64,000 bases of DNA from NCBI GenBank assembly GCA_963675945.1, contig OY780932.1:1860001-1924000 (forward strand), given 5' to 3'. The notes beneath the pieces are model-generated. The model searched no databases. It was not told where the DNA came from and saw nothing but the letters and a program-made list of their open reading frames with translations. The stretch comes from G963556115 sp963675945. Lineage in GTDB: Bacteria > Planctomycetota > SZUA-567. Positions 43,758 to 53,141 of this stretch are shown here, piece by piece (within the stretch, counting starts at the first letter, position 1; every line of letters starts with the position of its first letter). Both the position numbers and the translations under genes were made by a program.

Positions 43758-44870
43758 CTATAGCAGATGATATAGGACAAGGTATCTCTGAGTCATTGCG
43801 GCGCGATGGAATTTGACCCAGGATGAGGCAAAGAACTTGGGATTATGGTTGAAGGTATACTTGGAAATTTCATCTTTTGACAGGGTGTCCCATCTTACAT
43901 GTTCAGGATTTACCGGGCGTAGAGCTTCGGTGCGCCAGAGATATTTATCATAAGAGGTAAGATCTTCGTTGAAGCATTCTTTATACATTTTCTGCCAGCA
44001 TATGCAGCGATATTCTTCGTCAGCTGTTGTCTGTTGATTATGCTCGAGCGTATACACCGAGCTGCGCAGACACTCTTTAATATGTGGACTGATCTCGCTC
44101 CAGGTTTTGAGTGGTTCGACTCTCTTTGGGGCTTTGGCTGCATTCTTGCGCTTCCTGGGTTGAACCGCTTCGCCCAGAAGTTCATATATCTGCTTGCAGG
44201 CTTGCAGAAAAACCTTGGGGTTGTTCCGGGATAGCAGGGGCTTATCTCCAATGTAGGAATAGCTCCACTTCAGATATGGGATATCCGGGGTATGGATTGC
44301 TTGCGCGTGGCCGATAGTCGGCACTACCGGACGGATAATACGCTTTAGTCTCTGCCAGACAAGTCTTGTCAACTCGTTAACTTTCTCGCGTAAGTCTGCG
44401 TTACGTGTCAGTTTTTTGTTCTTAATATGACATGAAGCCAGACGATTTTCGTCATGATCTCTACCGGAGAAGCCTTGGTGGGAATAGGTATCGGCAATGG
44501 TATGGAGGGCGACTCCCAGCCGGAATAATCTCTGCTTGGGGTCTGCTTCGGAGCAAGCCCGGTTGAAGAGCAGTTTGGCCAGAGAAGAGTTTGGGTAGTC
44601 AGCAGTAATCAGATTACATCTGCGAGGCTTGGGCGGTAAGAAGTGAAAAGGGATATATATTTTGCTCTGCACACCCCAGGTATATGCTCTTAGCGAGTAA
44701 TGAGCGGTTCTGATAGGGTTGAACAGATAATTGCCAACATGAATGGGTGAGCCTTCGGTTGAGTCATCGACATACTGTGAAGCGTAGGCAAGAATTTCGG
44801 TGTCACTCCGGCTAAAGCCAGCAGCCCTGGCTAAAAAAGCGATCCCATAATAATGTAAATCCTGTTGCAT
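43758..44870 (-). CDS. DUF6765 family protein
   Basis: This 370-residue protein of the DUF6765 family starts with MQQDLHYYGIAFLARAAGFS and has the His/Asp-rich block HTIADTYSHQGFSG near residue 130-143, similar to metal-binding motifs of zinc-dependent phospholipase C-like proteins. Other His residues (for example HYSLRAYTW and SRDHDENRLASCH) could complete a metal site. No signal peptide is present from this start; an ATG at 44939 would add a hydrophobic N-terminus but lacks a ribosome site, whereas AGAGGA precedes 44870. It is the last gene of a leftward cluster with PLD-like and DUF2278 proteins. Confidence 0.78.
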   Translation of the reverse strand: MQQDLHYYGIAFLARAAGFSRSDTEILAYASQYVDDSTEGSPIHVGNYLFNPIRTAHYSLRAYTWGVQSKIYIPFHFLPPKPRRCNLITADYPNSSLAKLLFNRACSEADPKQRLFRLGVALHTIADTYSHQGFSGRDHDENRLASCHIKNKKLTRNADLREKVNELTRLVWQRLKRIIRPVVPTIGHAQAIHTPDIPYLKWSYSYIGDKPLLSRNNPKVFLQACKQIYELLGEAVQPRKRKNAAKAPKRVEPLKTWSEISPHIKECLRSSVYTLEHNQQTTADEEYRCICWQKMYKECFNEDLTSYDKYLWRTEALRPVNPEHVRWDTLSKDEISKYTFNHNPKFFASSWVKFHRAAMTQRYLVLYHLL

Positions 44871-45004
44871 TGTCTTGTCCTCTCGTATTGCGGATAGTGT
44901 TGATACTAGCATGATCAATATCACTGAAAGAAAGTACACGCGAATAATGGGCGCCTCTATTAATTATTGCAGGCGCTCTTAAAATGAAACGTTTTGTTCC
45001 TGGC

Positions 45005-46690
45005 CTACTGTCCGGAAAAGTACTTTCGCCTCAAGGCGCGGTCAGTGCCTTCATGGAAATACCCGGATTTCTTGCCATACGCCCCGTTTATCCAGCGAGG
45101 GCTCTCCAGCAGATACTTATAGGCCTGGCCGGCCGCCGGGGTCTGGGAGTCGCGGTATTGCAAGGAGTTGCGGAAGGAATAATGGGTAAACAGGCGCATG
45201 AACTCGCCGAGATAGATGTCCGCAACTGCTTTATTGCCCCGTATCACCAGCATGTTCTCGTCATTGGTATTGGTTGAGCTTTTAGAAAAGTTGGCCGAGC
45301 CGGTGATGACGATTGGATTCTCCCCGAGTGGGTCGAGCAGCATATATTTGGTATGAATATAGGTTACGTGTCTTTTATTCTTATTGGGAATAATCGATTC
45401 GATCTCGGCAAGCCAGCGGTCGAAGCTATTGACCTGGATGTTACAGCCGAGGCCAATAGTCACATTTTTCAGTTTTTTGATGCGGTTGATCTCGGCGGCC
45501 TGTTTCTTATAGTTTCTGCCATTACCTTTTCTCTCCATCAAGGCGAACCGCAGTACTGCATCTTCCTGGTCGTAGACATCGACAAAGCGTGTGTTCATGC
45601 CGAAGGCGAAGGTCGCGAAGATACCGCGCTCAGCAGCATTGGCGAGATCGGCGTACCAGTCCAGTACGGTGCAATCGTTGCGGGGAGAGAACACCGATAC
45701 CGTCTCTTCATCCCAGGGCTGCGGCGGCCGCGTGCCCAATTTTTCTACTGCGATAGCTGTAGGTTTTCTAGTGAGGTCGCGGTACAATATCTGCCAGTAC
45801 TCCTCAAAGCTCTGCGCTATATCCATGTCCCGGACGATATGGATATTGTTGGAGTGGCCGAAGATGCCGTTCTGACTCAGGTTGGTTGAGCCGGTGAGCA
45901 CCTCTTGGGCTTTTCCCTTGCGCACCCAGACAAGAAATTTGTTATGCGCACACCCTCCAGAATGGGTTCGGGCTTTGGTCAGGGATTTTATCCCGCTATG
46001 CAGTAACTCTTCTTCGTTGCGCTTTTTTTGCGAATCGCCATCGTAAAGGATCTTGAGCTTGACCCCACGTTTCTTGGCAAGTTTTAGCTGTGTATAAATT
46101 CTGTGGTTTTTGAATTCATAGAATGCCCCGTGTAACTCGTCACCCTTCTTTGTCTGTGCAATAAAACCTTCGATAGCTTCGAGCAACCCCCGGGAGAGCC
46201 AGTTATATGCTGCTTTTCCGACTTCATCTGGGGTTAGACTTTGGAAGCGTCTGGAGTATTCCTGTGAAGCGATTGCGCCGCGGTTGAAATGAATAGCATG
46301 TCTTCCCTGCTCAACCGCTTCGGTTGTGACAGTCAGGGTAATACTAGATCCTGGGGTAAGGGATTTGGGGTGCCCGCACCTGGCGACAATGCGGTAGGTG
46401 TAGGTTATCCCGGGGGAGACACTGTAGTCTGACCACTGGAAGGTCTGTAACGGGTGCTTGAAGGTGGATACCGGTACACCCGGCGCCGGATTGGGTTCCA
46501 CACTCTGGAAGGTCTTCATTCCGCTGAGCCAGATAACCTCACCGTCACTGTGGCGCTGGCGTTCGATGGCAAAACCGAGAACTCTTTGTTCGAGGATACA
46601 CTCTTTGGGCATATCCCAGCCGAGCAGGGTGACATAACTTCCGGCTACCGCCAGTGCGGTAAGATTATCCTGTGTATTTGTTATTCGCAT
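45005..46690 (-). CDS. Phospholipase D-like protein with N-terminal Fn3-type domain
   Basis: This 561-residue protein carries a beta-sandwich N-terminal domain (about residues 10-115, fibronectin-III-like: VTLLGWDMP, YTYRIVARCGHPKSLTPGSS). Two PLD half-sites follow: HNKFLVWVRKGKAQEVLTGSTN near 245-265 and HTKYMLLDPLGENPIVITGSAN near 450-470, each with HxK and a following GSxN. Such proteins hydrolyse phosphodiesters in lipids or nucleic acids. No signal peptide is visible, so it acts in the cytoplasm or is exported by another route. TAGGAGA precedes the ATG, 10 bp beyond the stop of the DUF2278 gene. Confidence 0.85.
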   Translation of the reverse strand: MRITNTQDNLTALAVAGSYVTLLGWDMPKECILEQRVLGFAIERQRHSDGEVIWLSGMKTFQSVEPNPAPGVPVSTFKHPLQTFQWSDYSVSPGITYTYRIVARCGHPKSLTPGSSITLTVTTEAVEQGRHAIHFNRGAIASQEYSRRFQSLTPDEVGKAAYNWLSRGLLEAIEGFIAQTKKGDELHGAFYEFKNHRIYTQLKLAKKRGVKLKILYDGDSQKKRNEEELLHSGIKSLTKARTHSGGCAHNKFLVWVRKGKAQEVLTGSTNLSQNGIFGHSNNIHIVRDMDIAQSFEEYWQILYRDLTRKPTAIAVEKLGTRPPQPWDEETVSVFSPRNDCTVLDWYADLANAAERGIFATFAFGMNTRFVDVYDQEDAVLRFALMERKGNGRNYKKQAAEINRIKKLKNVTIGLGCNIQVNSFDRWLAEIESIIPNKNKRHVTYIHTKYMLLDPLGENPIVITGSANFSKSSTNTNDENMLVIRGNKAVADIYLGEFMRLFTHYSFRNSLQYRDSQTPAAGQAYKYLLESPRWINGAYGKKSGYFHEGTDRALRRKYFSGQ

Positions 46691-46700
46691 ATAACATCTC

Positions 46701-47681
46701 CTAAAATTTGAGTGAATATCCGGGTTTTGACGCTTGAGCCTCGGTATAGCTGACCCCGTCGATACGGTGGTTATCTGCGTTTAGCAGGGTAATTATTCCT
46801 CCTTTATTGGGAAGGACAACCGGAGGTTGGAGGGTGATCCTGATTGTATCCCCAGCTTGAATGGTGCCGCCAAGCGGCATAACATTCTTGTCTCGGTCGA
46901 GCAGCTTCCAGCCGGTAAGATCTAGAGGGGTGTCGGTAACGTTGAGGAGGGTGACTGATTCGATCTCCGGTGAAGCGGTAGGGTTTACCAGCGCGGCGAC
47001 AATACGTACTGCCCGGTTAATATTCTGAGTCTCAATCCGGTGCCCAGAATGATCATCGGTATGCCAATCTTGTGACTGGAATTTGAGGAATATTCCGATC
47101 CAGTTGTGCTGATTCGGGAAGTGAATAAGTAAGGCGCCGTCTTGGTAAACCCCGTTATCTTTTTCATATTTCTTAACGTTCCCCTGGTTCATATGTATGT
47201 CATGCACGCCGTTGTCGGGAAGGAAGCCAAAGATCTTGTCTTTTTTACCGACTTTGGGTTCCCAGCGCTCACCGAAAGCATAGATGGCCGAGTTTGCATC
47301 GGCGATAGCACGTTGAATATAGAAATCCAAGTATTCGTTGAGGTCATTGTTTGGGCCGGCGACATTATAGGGAAGCGGAACCATTTTATGTGGGTCGAAG
47401 AGGTTGCTTCTGATATAATCTAGAGCCATGCCGCCGGGACGGGGCGGTAATACATGCCAGCCGGTTGGCAGCGAGCCGAGTTGGTCAAGAACGGGATGTT
47501 GAAAATCTGGCTCTATAAGGTATTCAAGTTCAGAGGGAGATATACTGGACATTACGTTGACCGCTAGCCTATAATCAGTAGTGTTATCAATAATGTGCAA
47601 TTGAAAATGCGGGCTGCGTCCGCAGCCGAGCGTTCTAGCTATAACTCGTCCCTTGAGAACGCCATAATTTTTTAAGCCCAT
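46701..47681 (-). CDS. DUF2278 protein with C-terminal lamin-tail domain
   Basis: This 326-residue two-domain protein begins with YGVLKGRVIART and HFQLHIID, the start of the DUF2278 family, whose core also includes DGALLIHFP near residue 190. The last 90 residues form a lamin-tail-like beta-sandwich (VTLLNVTDTPLDLTGWKLLD, then GDTIRITL and DNHRIDGVSYT), a module often joined to nucleases. No signal peptide is visible. It is the first gene of the cluster DUF2278-LTD, PLD and DUF6765, spaced 10 bp from the PLD gene. The biochemical role is not known. Confidence 0.82.
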   Translation of the reverse strand: MGLKNYGVLKGRVIARTLGCGRSPHFQLHIIDNTTDYRLAVNVMSSISPSELEYLIEPDFQHPVLDQLGSLPTGWHVLPPRPGGMALDYIRSNLFDPHKMVPLPYNVAGPNNDLNEYLDFYIQRAIADANSAIYAFGERWEPKVGKKDKIFGFLPDNGVHDIHMNQGNVKKYEKDNGVYQDGALLIHFPNQHNWIGIFLKFQSQDWHTDDHSGHRIETQNINRAVRIVAALVNPTASPEIESVTLLNVTDTPLDLTGWKLLDRDKNVMPLGGTIQAGDTIRITLQPPVVLPNKGGIITLLNADNHRIDGVSYTEAQASKPGYSLKF

Positions 47682-48492
47682 AATATCTCCTTTATCTTTT
47701 AAAAAAACTGTAATGCCTTTCTGACACGGGGCAGAATATAGTGTGTGACTGTGGTATGCTTAATAAATGTGTACCGTAATTACAGCTGATTTTAGGCTGG
47801 AGGCATAAATTCAGGTCTGATAAATATTACTTAGATTAAAATTCTAAGTGCAACACTTGCATTTTGCACTCTGCTGTCACCACTAGCTGTAGTAAATACT
47901 CTTGTTACTCACTGCATCTAGTAATACCAGCAGATTATAAAATTACTGCATAATTCATCAAAGGAAATCGCCTTACGTTAATAAGTACTTATTCGCTTAC
48001 CGCTAAAACTACGGTTGTGTTTTAAAATGTTCTGATTTTATGGTGTAATATGGGTCTTGTAGGTTTTTTGTAATATTTCTATTCAATAAGTTTAAGTTAT
48101 TTTTTTGTTTTTTGAAAGATGTATTTTAAAATATGGTTAGGAAAATTATTGAAGTGTAAGTTGTTGTAGAGGGATTTTATTTACTCTGGCGGAGTGAAAA
48201 GGTAGGGCTGGCGGTAGGTTAGAGTGACCAATATGTGGGCAAAAGGATGAGACTGAGGTGAAATTGCGGATTGTGTTGCTGATGATGTAATGCCTTTGTA
48301 TGTGATATATTATAGTTTGGGTGAATGTGGCTTTGCGGCTAAAGCGTGGTTGGAGCGGGTTTGAATTATAGCTATTGAGCATGAAGTGCCAGGGTAAAGG
48401 GCGGCAGAACTGGGAGTAGAGCCAGGATTCTGAGGTTAATTTTACGCTGAAATTGAAGTTGAATTTGAGGTAGGTGGAGATGGTTCAGTACA
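47682..48492. other. Long intergenic region without recognised gene
   Basis: About 810 bp separate two leftward genes. It is AT-rich on the left and contains no open frame with a convincing ribosome site and no clear repeat. It must contain the promoter of the DUF2278 cluster, but I could not assign it. Confidence 0.4.
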
Positions 48493-51249
48493 TTATTCGA
48501 CGGTAGGGGTGGTATTCTGCTGGGTCAGATACTCAGCAAAGCTGTCTTTGGGCAAAGGTTTGCTGTAGTAGTAGCCCTGTATGATGTCGCAGCCGATGCT
48601 GGAAATATAATCCAGCTGCTCTCTGGTCTCTACACCTTCAGTGATAACTTTGAGTCGGAGTTCATTTGAGATATCGGTGATAACCTTGGCTAGCTCGCCG
48701 CGGTCAGAGGTGGGATAGTCCTTGATGAAGCTGCGGTCGATCTTTAATTTATCAACACTGAGATTCTTCAGATAGCTCAAGGACGAGAAGCCTGTGCCAA
48801 AATCATCAATGGCGATACTGAGACCAAGTTCGCGGAGCTGGTTCAAATTTTGATTGACTTGGTTGATGTCATGCATAAAGAGACCTTCGGTAATCTCTAT
48901 TTCAAAGTTTTTGAGGTCGATTTGGTATTTGGCGGCTATTTCGCTGAATTTTTCGATTAAGTGTTTATCCATAAACTGTAGCGGCGAAATATTGATAGAG
49001 ATGACAAAGTCAGGATCTATTATGTCTTGCAATTCCAGATAGTTTTGAAATACTCGTTCAAAGACCCAGTAGCCTATCTCAATAATTTGTCCGCTGCTCT
49101 CAGCAAGGGGGATAAAGACGTTGGGGGATATCTGCCCCAGTTCGGAATTATTCCAGCGTAACAGCGCTTCAGCGCCGGTAACTCTGTTTTGAGTTATTGA
49201 GACTTGTGGTTGATAGAAGATCTCTAACTCGTGATTGTTCAGTGCGTTTCTTAGGAGGTAGTTCATCTTGATCTCTTGCAGAATGCTCGCTTTGAGCTCT
49301 GGTTTGAAGTAAAGATGGTTTTTCCCTTTTGTTTTCAGTACGGTCTCAAGGGCAATATGGGCATTGTTAAGTAGTTCGTCAGGATTGGTGCCGTCCTGCG
49401 GATAGAGGGAGATTCCTGCCTTTATATCCAGTAAGATTTCTTCATTATCTATATATAAGGAGTTCTTGTTATTGTGGATAAAGTGCTGGATAAAGAGTTC
49501 TACCTCTTCCTTATCATTATAGGCGGAAATACCAAGAACAAAGAGGTTCTTACTTATCTGAGCCAAGAAGTCGTCAGGTTTGATTAATTCCTCAATATTG
49601 GCTATAAGGGTGTTGATATACTTTTGCGCATCACCCTGACCTTTGAGGAGCAGGTTATTATAATTGGCTACTGAAAAACAGGCTACCCCGAAGATATTTG
49701 GGTCATTCTTGATGCTCTCTTTGAGTAATCTTTTGAGCAAATTTTCATTGGGCAGATTGGTATCAAAATTGTAATTTTTGAGTTTGGTGACATTCTTCTG
49801 CTCTTCTTTTATCTTGGTGAGATCGGAGAAGATACCGATATACTTCTCGACACTCTGGCTTTTATCCCGGGTTACAGCAATGATACTGAGTTTTTTGGGA
49901 TAAAAGACCCCGTCTTTCTTCTTATCCCATAATTCCCCGTGCCAGTAGCCGGTATTATTCAGGCTGTCCCACATATCCTTGTAGAACTTTTTAGGGTGTT
50001 TGCCGGATTTAAAGTAACTGGTTTTGAGCCCGATTACTTCTTCCAGAGTGTAGCCGGTTATCAGTTCGAAGGCCTTGTTGACATAGATGATATTAGTGAA
50101 CTTGTCGGTTATGACTACTGCGTCATGGGTCTCACGGGCAATTCTAGTGGTTAGATTGAGTTGTTCTCGGCTCTTGCTCTGATAGTAATAGATTGTAATG
50201 ATACCCAGAATCAGCAGGCAGATACCTAGCAGTATCAGTATGTCAAGCGAGCGCATACCCAGGATAATTATCTGTTTGACTAACGGTAGATCCTGGAAAC
50301 AGAAGCTTGAGAGTAATACCCAGTAGTAGCTGTTCGCAGGCGCTACTTTCATTTTTTTTAGAGGGTATATCTTGCGATAACAGTGAATTTCAGTTGCGTC
50401 TTCAAAGTAACCGGAGTCGCGTTGAGTGATTGTTCTCCATAATTCAGGATAAGTTTTGGCTAGGGTTTCAGTAGTAGATTCCGGGTATATAATATTGAGC
50501 TCATGCCCGGATGAGGAGCTGAAAATGTAGTCGCCGGCAGCGGTGAGCAGGGCGGAGTCGGTAAGCTGATACTTTAAATCTTCGAGTTGGTGGTTAAAGG
50601 CTTGCAGGATATTTTTACAGTTATAATTAATAACGAGAACTCCTTGATAACTATTATCTTGTGAGTAAAGGGGGGTGGCAATAGTGATCAGGGGCGTAGC
50701 GGGCTGTGACTTATCCTTGTCTTGCGCAGATAGGTGAAGGTTGGAAGCATATATTTTGCCAGGGGTTAGCTGGCTGGCTCGCTGATAATAGGTCGTCTGG
50801 GCTTGATTACGTAATTCTTTAGCTGGAGTCAGAGTTGTATGATTTAAAGGGTGGCGTACCTGGATCAGCTCTTGGCCAGCAGGATTGAGTAAGGTCAGAT
50901 CAAAGAAGGTGGGCTTGCTCCTTACGATACGCAAAAACAGTTGTTCCACCTCAGAAAACTTCTGGGAGTCTGGATTTTGTAGAAAGGTGGTGAGTTCGGC
51001 AGAGTTTTGTACCAGTATGAGATTTTCATTCATCTCCTCAAAGATGTCATCTATGATGTAATTGACAAGTTTTGAGTTCTGTTTTTTAGTCTCAATTATG
51101 ATAGTCTTGGTTTGTTCTATCTCTTTATTTGAAATATAGGATTGCAGTAAGATAAATACAAAAATAATCGGAACAGAGATGATGATAAAGGTTTTGAGAA
51201 TATTCTTAACATCATTCCATTCTAGCTTTGAGTGATAATGGTCTACCAT
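48493..51249 (-). CDS. Membrane sensor with PAS, degenerate GGDEF and EAL domains
   Basis: This 918-residue cyclic-di-GMP phosphodiesterase-type sensor has a membrane helix at about 17-38, a periplasmic Cache-like domain (about 40-330) and a second helix near 340-360. PAS (TGYTLEEVIG near 400), a GGDEF-like domain (about 495-650) and EAL (about 660-905) follow. The GGDEF active motif is lost (SKNLFVLGIS at its place), while the EAL domain keeps AEALLRW, EITEGLFM, DDFGTGFSSL, KIDRSFI and TEGVE. So it most likely degrades c-di-GMP in response to an external ligand. The ATG at 51249 follows AAAGGA; an ATG at 51285 is less likely. Confidence 0.93.
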   Translation of the reverse strand: MVDHYHSKLEWNDVKNILKTFIIISVPIIFVFILLQSYISNKEIEQTKTIIIETKKQNSKLVNYIIDDIFEEMNENLILVQNSAELTTFLQNPDSQKFSEVEQLFLRIVRSKPTFFDLTLLNPAGQELIQVRHPLNHTTLTPAKELRNQAQTTYYQRASQLTPGKIYASNLHLSAQDKDKSQPATPLITIATPLYSQDNSYQGVLVINYNCKNILQAFNHQLEDLKYQLTDSALLTAAGDYIFSSSSGHELNIIYPESTTETLAKTYPELWRTITQRDSGYFEDATEIHCYRKIYPLKKMKVAPANSYYWVLLSSFCFQDLPLVKQIIILGMRSLDILILLGICLLILGIITIYYYQSKSREQLNLTTRIARETHDAVVITDKFTNIIYVNKAFELITGYTLEEVIGLKTSYFKSGKHPKKFYKDMWDSLNNTGYWHGELWDKKKDGVFYPKKLSIIAVTRDKSQSVEKYIGIFSDLTKIKEEQKNVTKLKNYNFDTNLPNENLLKRLLKESIKNDPNIFGVACFSVANYNNLLLKGQGDAQKYINTLIANIEELIKPDDFLAQISKNLFVLGISAYNDKEEVELFIQHFIHNNKNSLYIDNEEILLDIKAGISLYPQDGTNPDELLNNAHIALETVLKTKGKNHLYFKPELKASILQEIKMNYLLRNALNNHELEIFYQPQVSITQNRVTGAEALLRWNNSELGQISPNVFIPLAESSGQIIEIGYWVFERVFQNYLELQDIIDPDFVISINISPLQFMDKHLIEKFSEIAAKYQIDLKNFEIEITEGLFMHDINQVNQNLNQLRELGLSIAIDDFGTGFSSLSYLKNLSVDKLKIDRSFIKDYPTSDRGELAKVITDISNELRLKVITEGVETREQLDYISSIGCDIIQGYYYSKPLPKDSFAEYLTQQNTTPTVE

Positions 51250-51634
51250 TTTATGTAATATCCTTTTGTGTGAATATATTATCACATAATTATATTATTA
51301 TCTATCATATATTACAGCAAATAAAATACAAGCTAAAAATAGATTAGGATTATGAGCGAAGGTTCGGCTTGAAGTTTGATTTCAGGAATATGTAAGGCTT
51401 TTATTATTGGTGAAAAGTTGAGTGAATAGTGGGGCAGATAGCTTTGTAAGTTTATTTACGCTTGAATTTAGGAGGGGGGCATGGTGACAATAGGAGAAAA
51501 TTCAGGTGTATTTTTGATTTTTGTGGTTCTGGGGTATGATAAAAACATAGGGTTTTTATCATACCCCAGGTTTATGTTATTTATGATATGCCTGGGTGGA
51601 CGGAAGAAAGATTGCGCAAATTAGAGATATGCTG
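51250..51634. promoter_or_regulatory. Intergenic region with 18-bp hairpin and TTGCGCAA site
   Basis: CTGGGGTATGATAAAAAC (51529-51546) pairs perfectly with 51552-51569 around a 5-base loop; this is a likely terminator of the LacI-type gene. TTGCGCAA at 51612-51619, just after that gene's stop, repeats the operator-like sequence found upstream of it (see 52643-53141). Confidence 0.6.
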
Positions 51635-52642
51635 CTACTTATTGAAGCGGTTGACAAAGGTATGATCAAGGATGATCTTTTGACGCAGGTTCAGATTGGG
51701 TTTGTTGTTCTGTATCTTATTAATAAGGAGTTCGGTGGCGAGTACGGCAATATCACCGGTAGGTTGTTTAATTGCAGATACCGGGGGTTTGAGGAAGTCG
51801 AACCATTTATTGTCATCGAAGGAGACAATGAGCAGATCCTCAGGAATTCTTATTTCAAGTTCTTCGGCTTTTGAGAGGAGTTCAAAGCAGATATTGCTCG
51901 AAGTGCAGAGAATGGCGTCCTTTTGGGGGTTGTGTAGGAGAAAATCTCGATAAATATCGTCGCTGTTGTCTAGTAGCGCTTTGTACTCCCGGGTAAGGCA
52001 GCAGTGTTCGTGGTATAGCCCGGATTCATGAAGAGCGACTTCAAAACCTCTCTGACGCTCTCTGGCTGTGTAGTTGGATTTATTAAAACCTATATAGCCG
52101 AGGCTTCGGGCGTCGTATGCGATAAGATACTTGGTGGCTTCATATGCGCTCTTGAAATTATCGATGCCGACAAAATCGTAATTGCAATTCTCCAGGTCGC
52201 GGTCGATAAGCACTAAGGGGATTTTGCTATCCTTCCAGACGGCAAGTTTTGACTGGCAATTGGTAGGAGCTAGAATTACACCCTGGACATTATTCTTCAT
52301 AAACATCTCCAAACACTGCCGTTCTTTCTTCTCATCTTCCGCTGATTCATAGAATAAGGCGTTGTAGCCGTTTTCTAGAGCAATATCGGCAATGTCTCTG
52401 GCTACTTCAGTGAAGAAGTCGACCCGGACGTCGGAGATAACAAAGCCGATGGTCTTATCCGGAAGCTTGCGCTGGTTGTTCTGATTGTTGGTGTAACCGA
52501 GCTCGGCTATAGTCGCTTGAATTATCTTTCGGGTCTTTTCATCTACATGCCGCGTCTTATTGATGACGTGGGAAATTGTCGTGATTGAAAAACCAGATTT
52601 GGTTGAAATATCTTGTAGGGTGATCTTCTTTTTAGGAGCCAT
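51635..52642 (-). CDS. LacI-family transcriptional regulator
   Basis: This 335-residue LacI-type repressor has the HTH and hinge at residues 4-58 (TLQDISTKSGFSITTISHVINKT, then VDEKTRKIIQATIAELGY). A periplasmic-binding-protein-like ligand domain follows (IGFVISDVRVDFFTEVARDI, VDFF, FVGIDNFKSAYEATKYL, IVSFDDNKWFD, RQPTGDI-type switch KQPTGDIAVLATELL). The start at 52642 is chosen to begin at the conserved N-terminus. It diverges from the sugar ABC operon and probably controls it through TTGCGCAA sites at 52708, 53003 and 53024. The ligand is presumably a polyol or its phosphate. Confidence 0.93.
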   Translation of the reverse strand: MAPKKKITLQDISTKSGFSITTISHVINKTRHVDEKTRKIIQATIAELGYTNNQNNQRKLPDKTIGFVISDVRVDFFTEVARDIADIALENGYNALFYESAEDEKKERQCLEMFMKNNVQGVILAPTNCQSKLAVWKDSKIPLVLIDRDLENCNYDFVGIDNFKSAYEATKYLIAYDARSLGYIGFNKSNYTARERQRGFEVALHESGLYHEHCCLTREYKALLDNSDDIYRDFLLHNPQKDAILCTSSNICFELLSKAEELEIRIPEDLLIVSFDDNKWFDFLKPPVSAIKQPTGDIAVLATELLINKIQNNKPNLNLRQKIILDHTFVNRFNK

Positions 52643-53141
52643 TGTGTTCTTTCTTTGGGTTGCAAACATAATAAATAAGGAAAAAAATACCGATCTTCCT
52701 GGTTATTTTGCGCAAAAAAGCAAGGTTTTTTCCCGAGTACTGCTGTAATTATACCATTAAGTAGCGGGTTTGGCAAGTGCAGATTCAATAAAAGTGGTAT
52801 TGATAAAATAGGGCTATTTATAGAAATATTAGGCTATTTATAGTAGGCAAGGTGTTTTTTTTCTGGTATATTGGGTTTCTTGTCTCTGAAAAATAATCAA
52901 TTGTTTGCAGCAAAATACTTTGAGTAACTGATAAAAAGATAACAAATTACGCACTTGTTTCAGTAGGAATATTAATGAATAAATGCTTTTAATTAGAAAA
53001 ATTTGCGCAATTTTTATAAAAAATCGCGCAAAAAAAATTGACTAAGGCCGATTGTAGTGTAGTCTCATTAGTAAGAGTGTAGACAGGTAAGAATCTTGTC
53101 TGTGTGTTTATTTTTGTGGTAATTTTATGTGGAGAATTCTA
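52643..53141 (+). promoter_or_regulatory. Divergent control region with three TTGCGCAA-type operators
   Basis: Palindrome TTGCGCAA occurs at 52708-52715 and 53003-53010, and a near match TCGCGCAA at 53024-53031; the last two centres are 21 bp apart, two helical turns. TTGACT at 53038-53043 with TAGTCT at 53060-53065 is a weak promoter for the ABC operon. The spacing would allow DNA looping between the distant and near sites. Confidence 0.6.
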
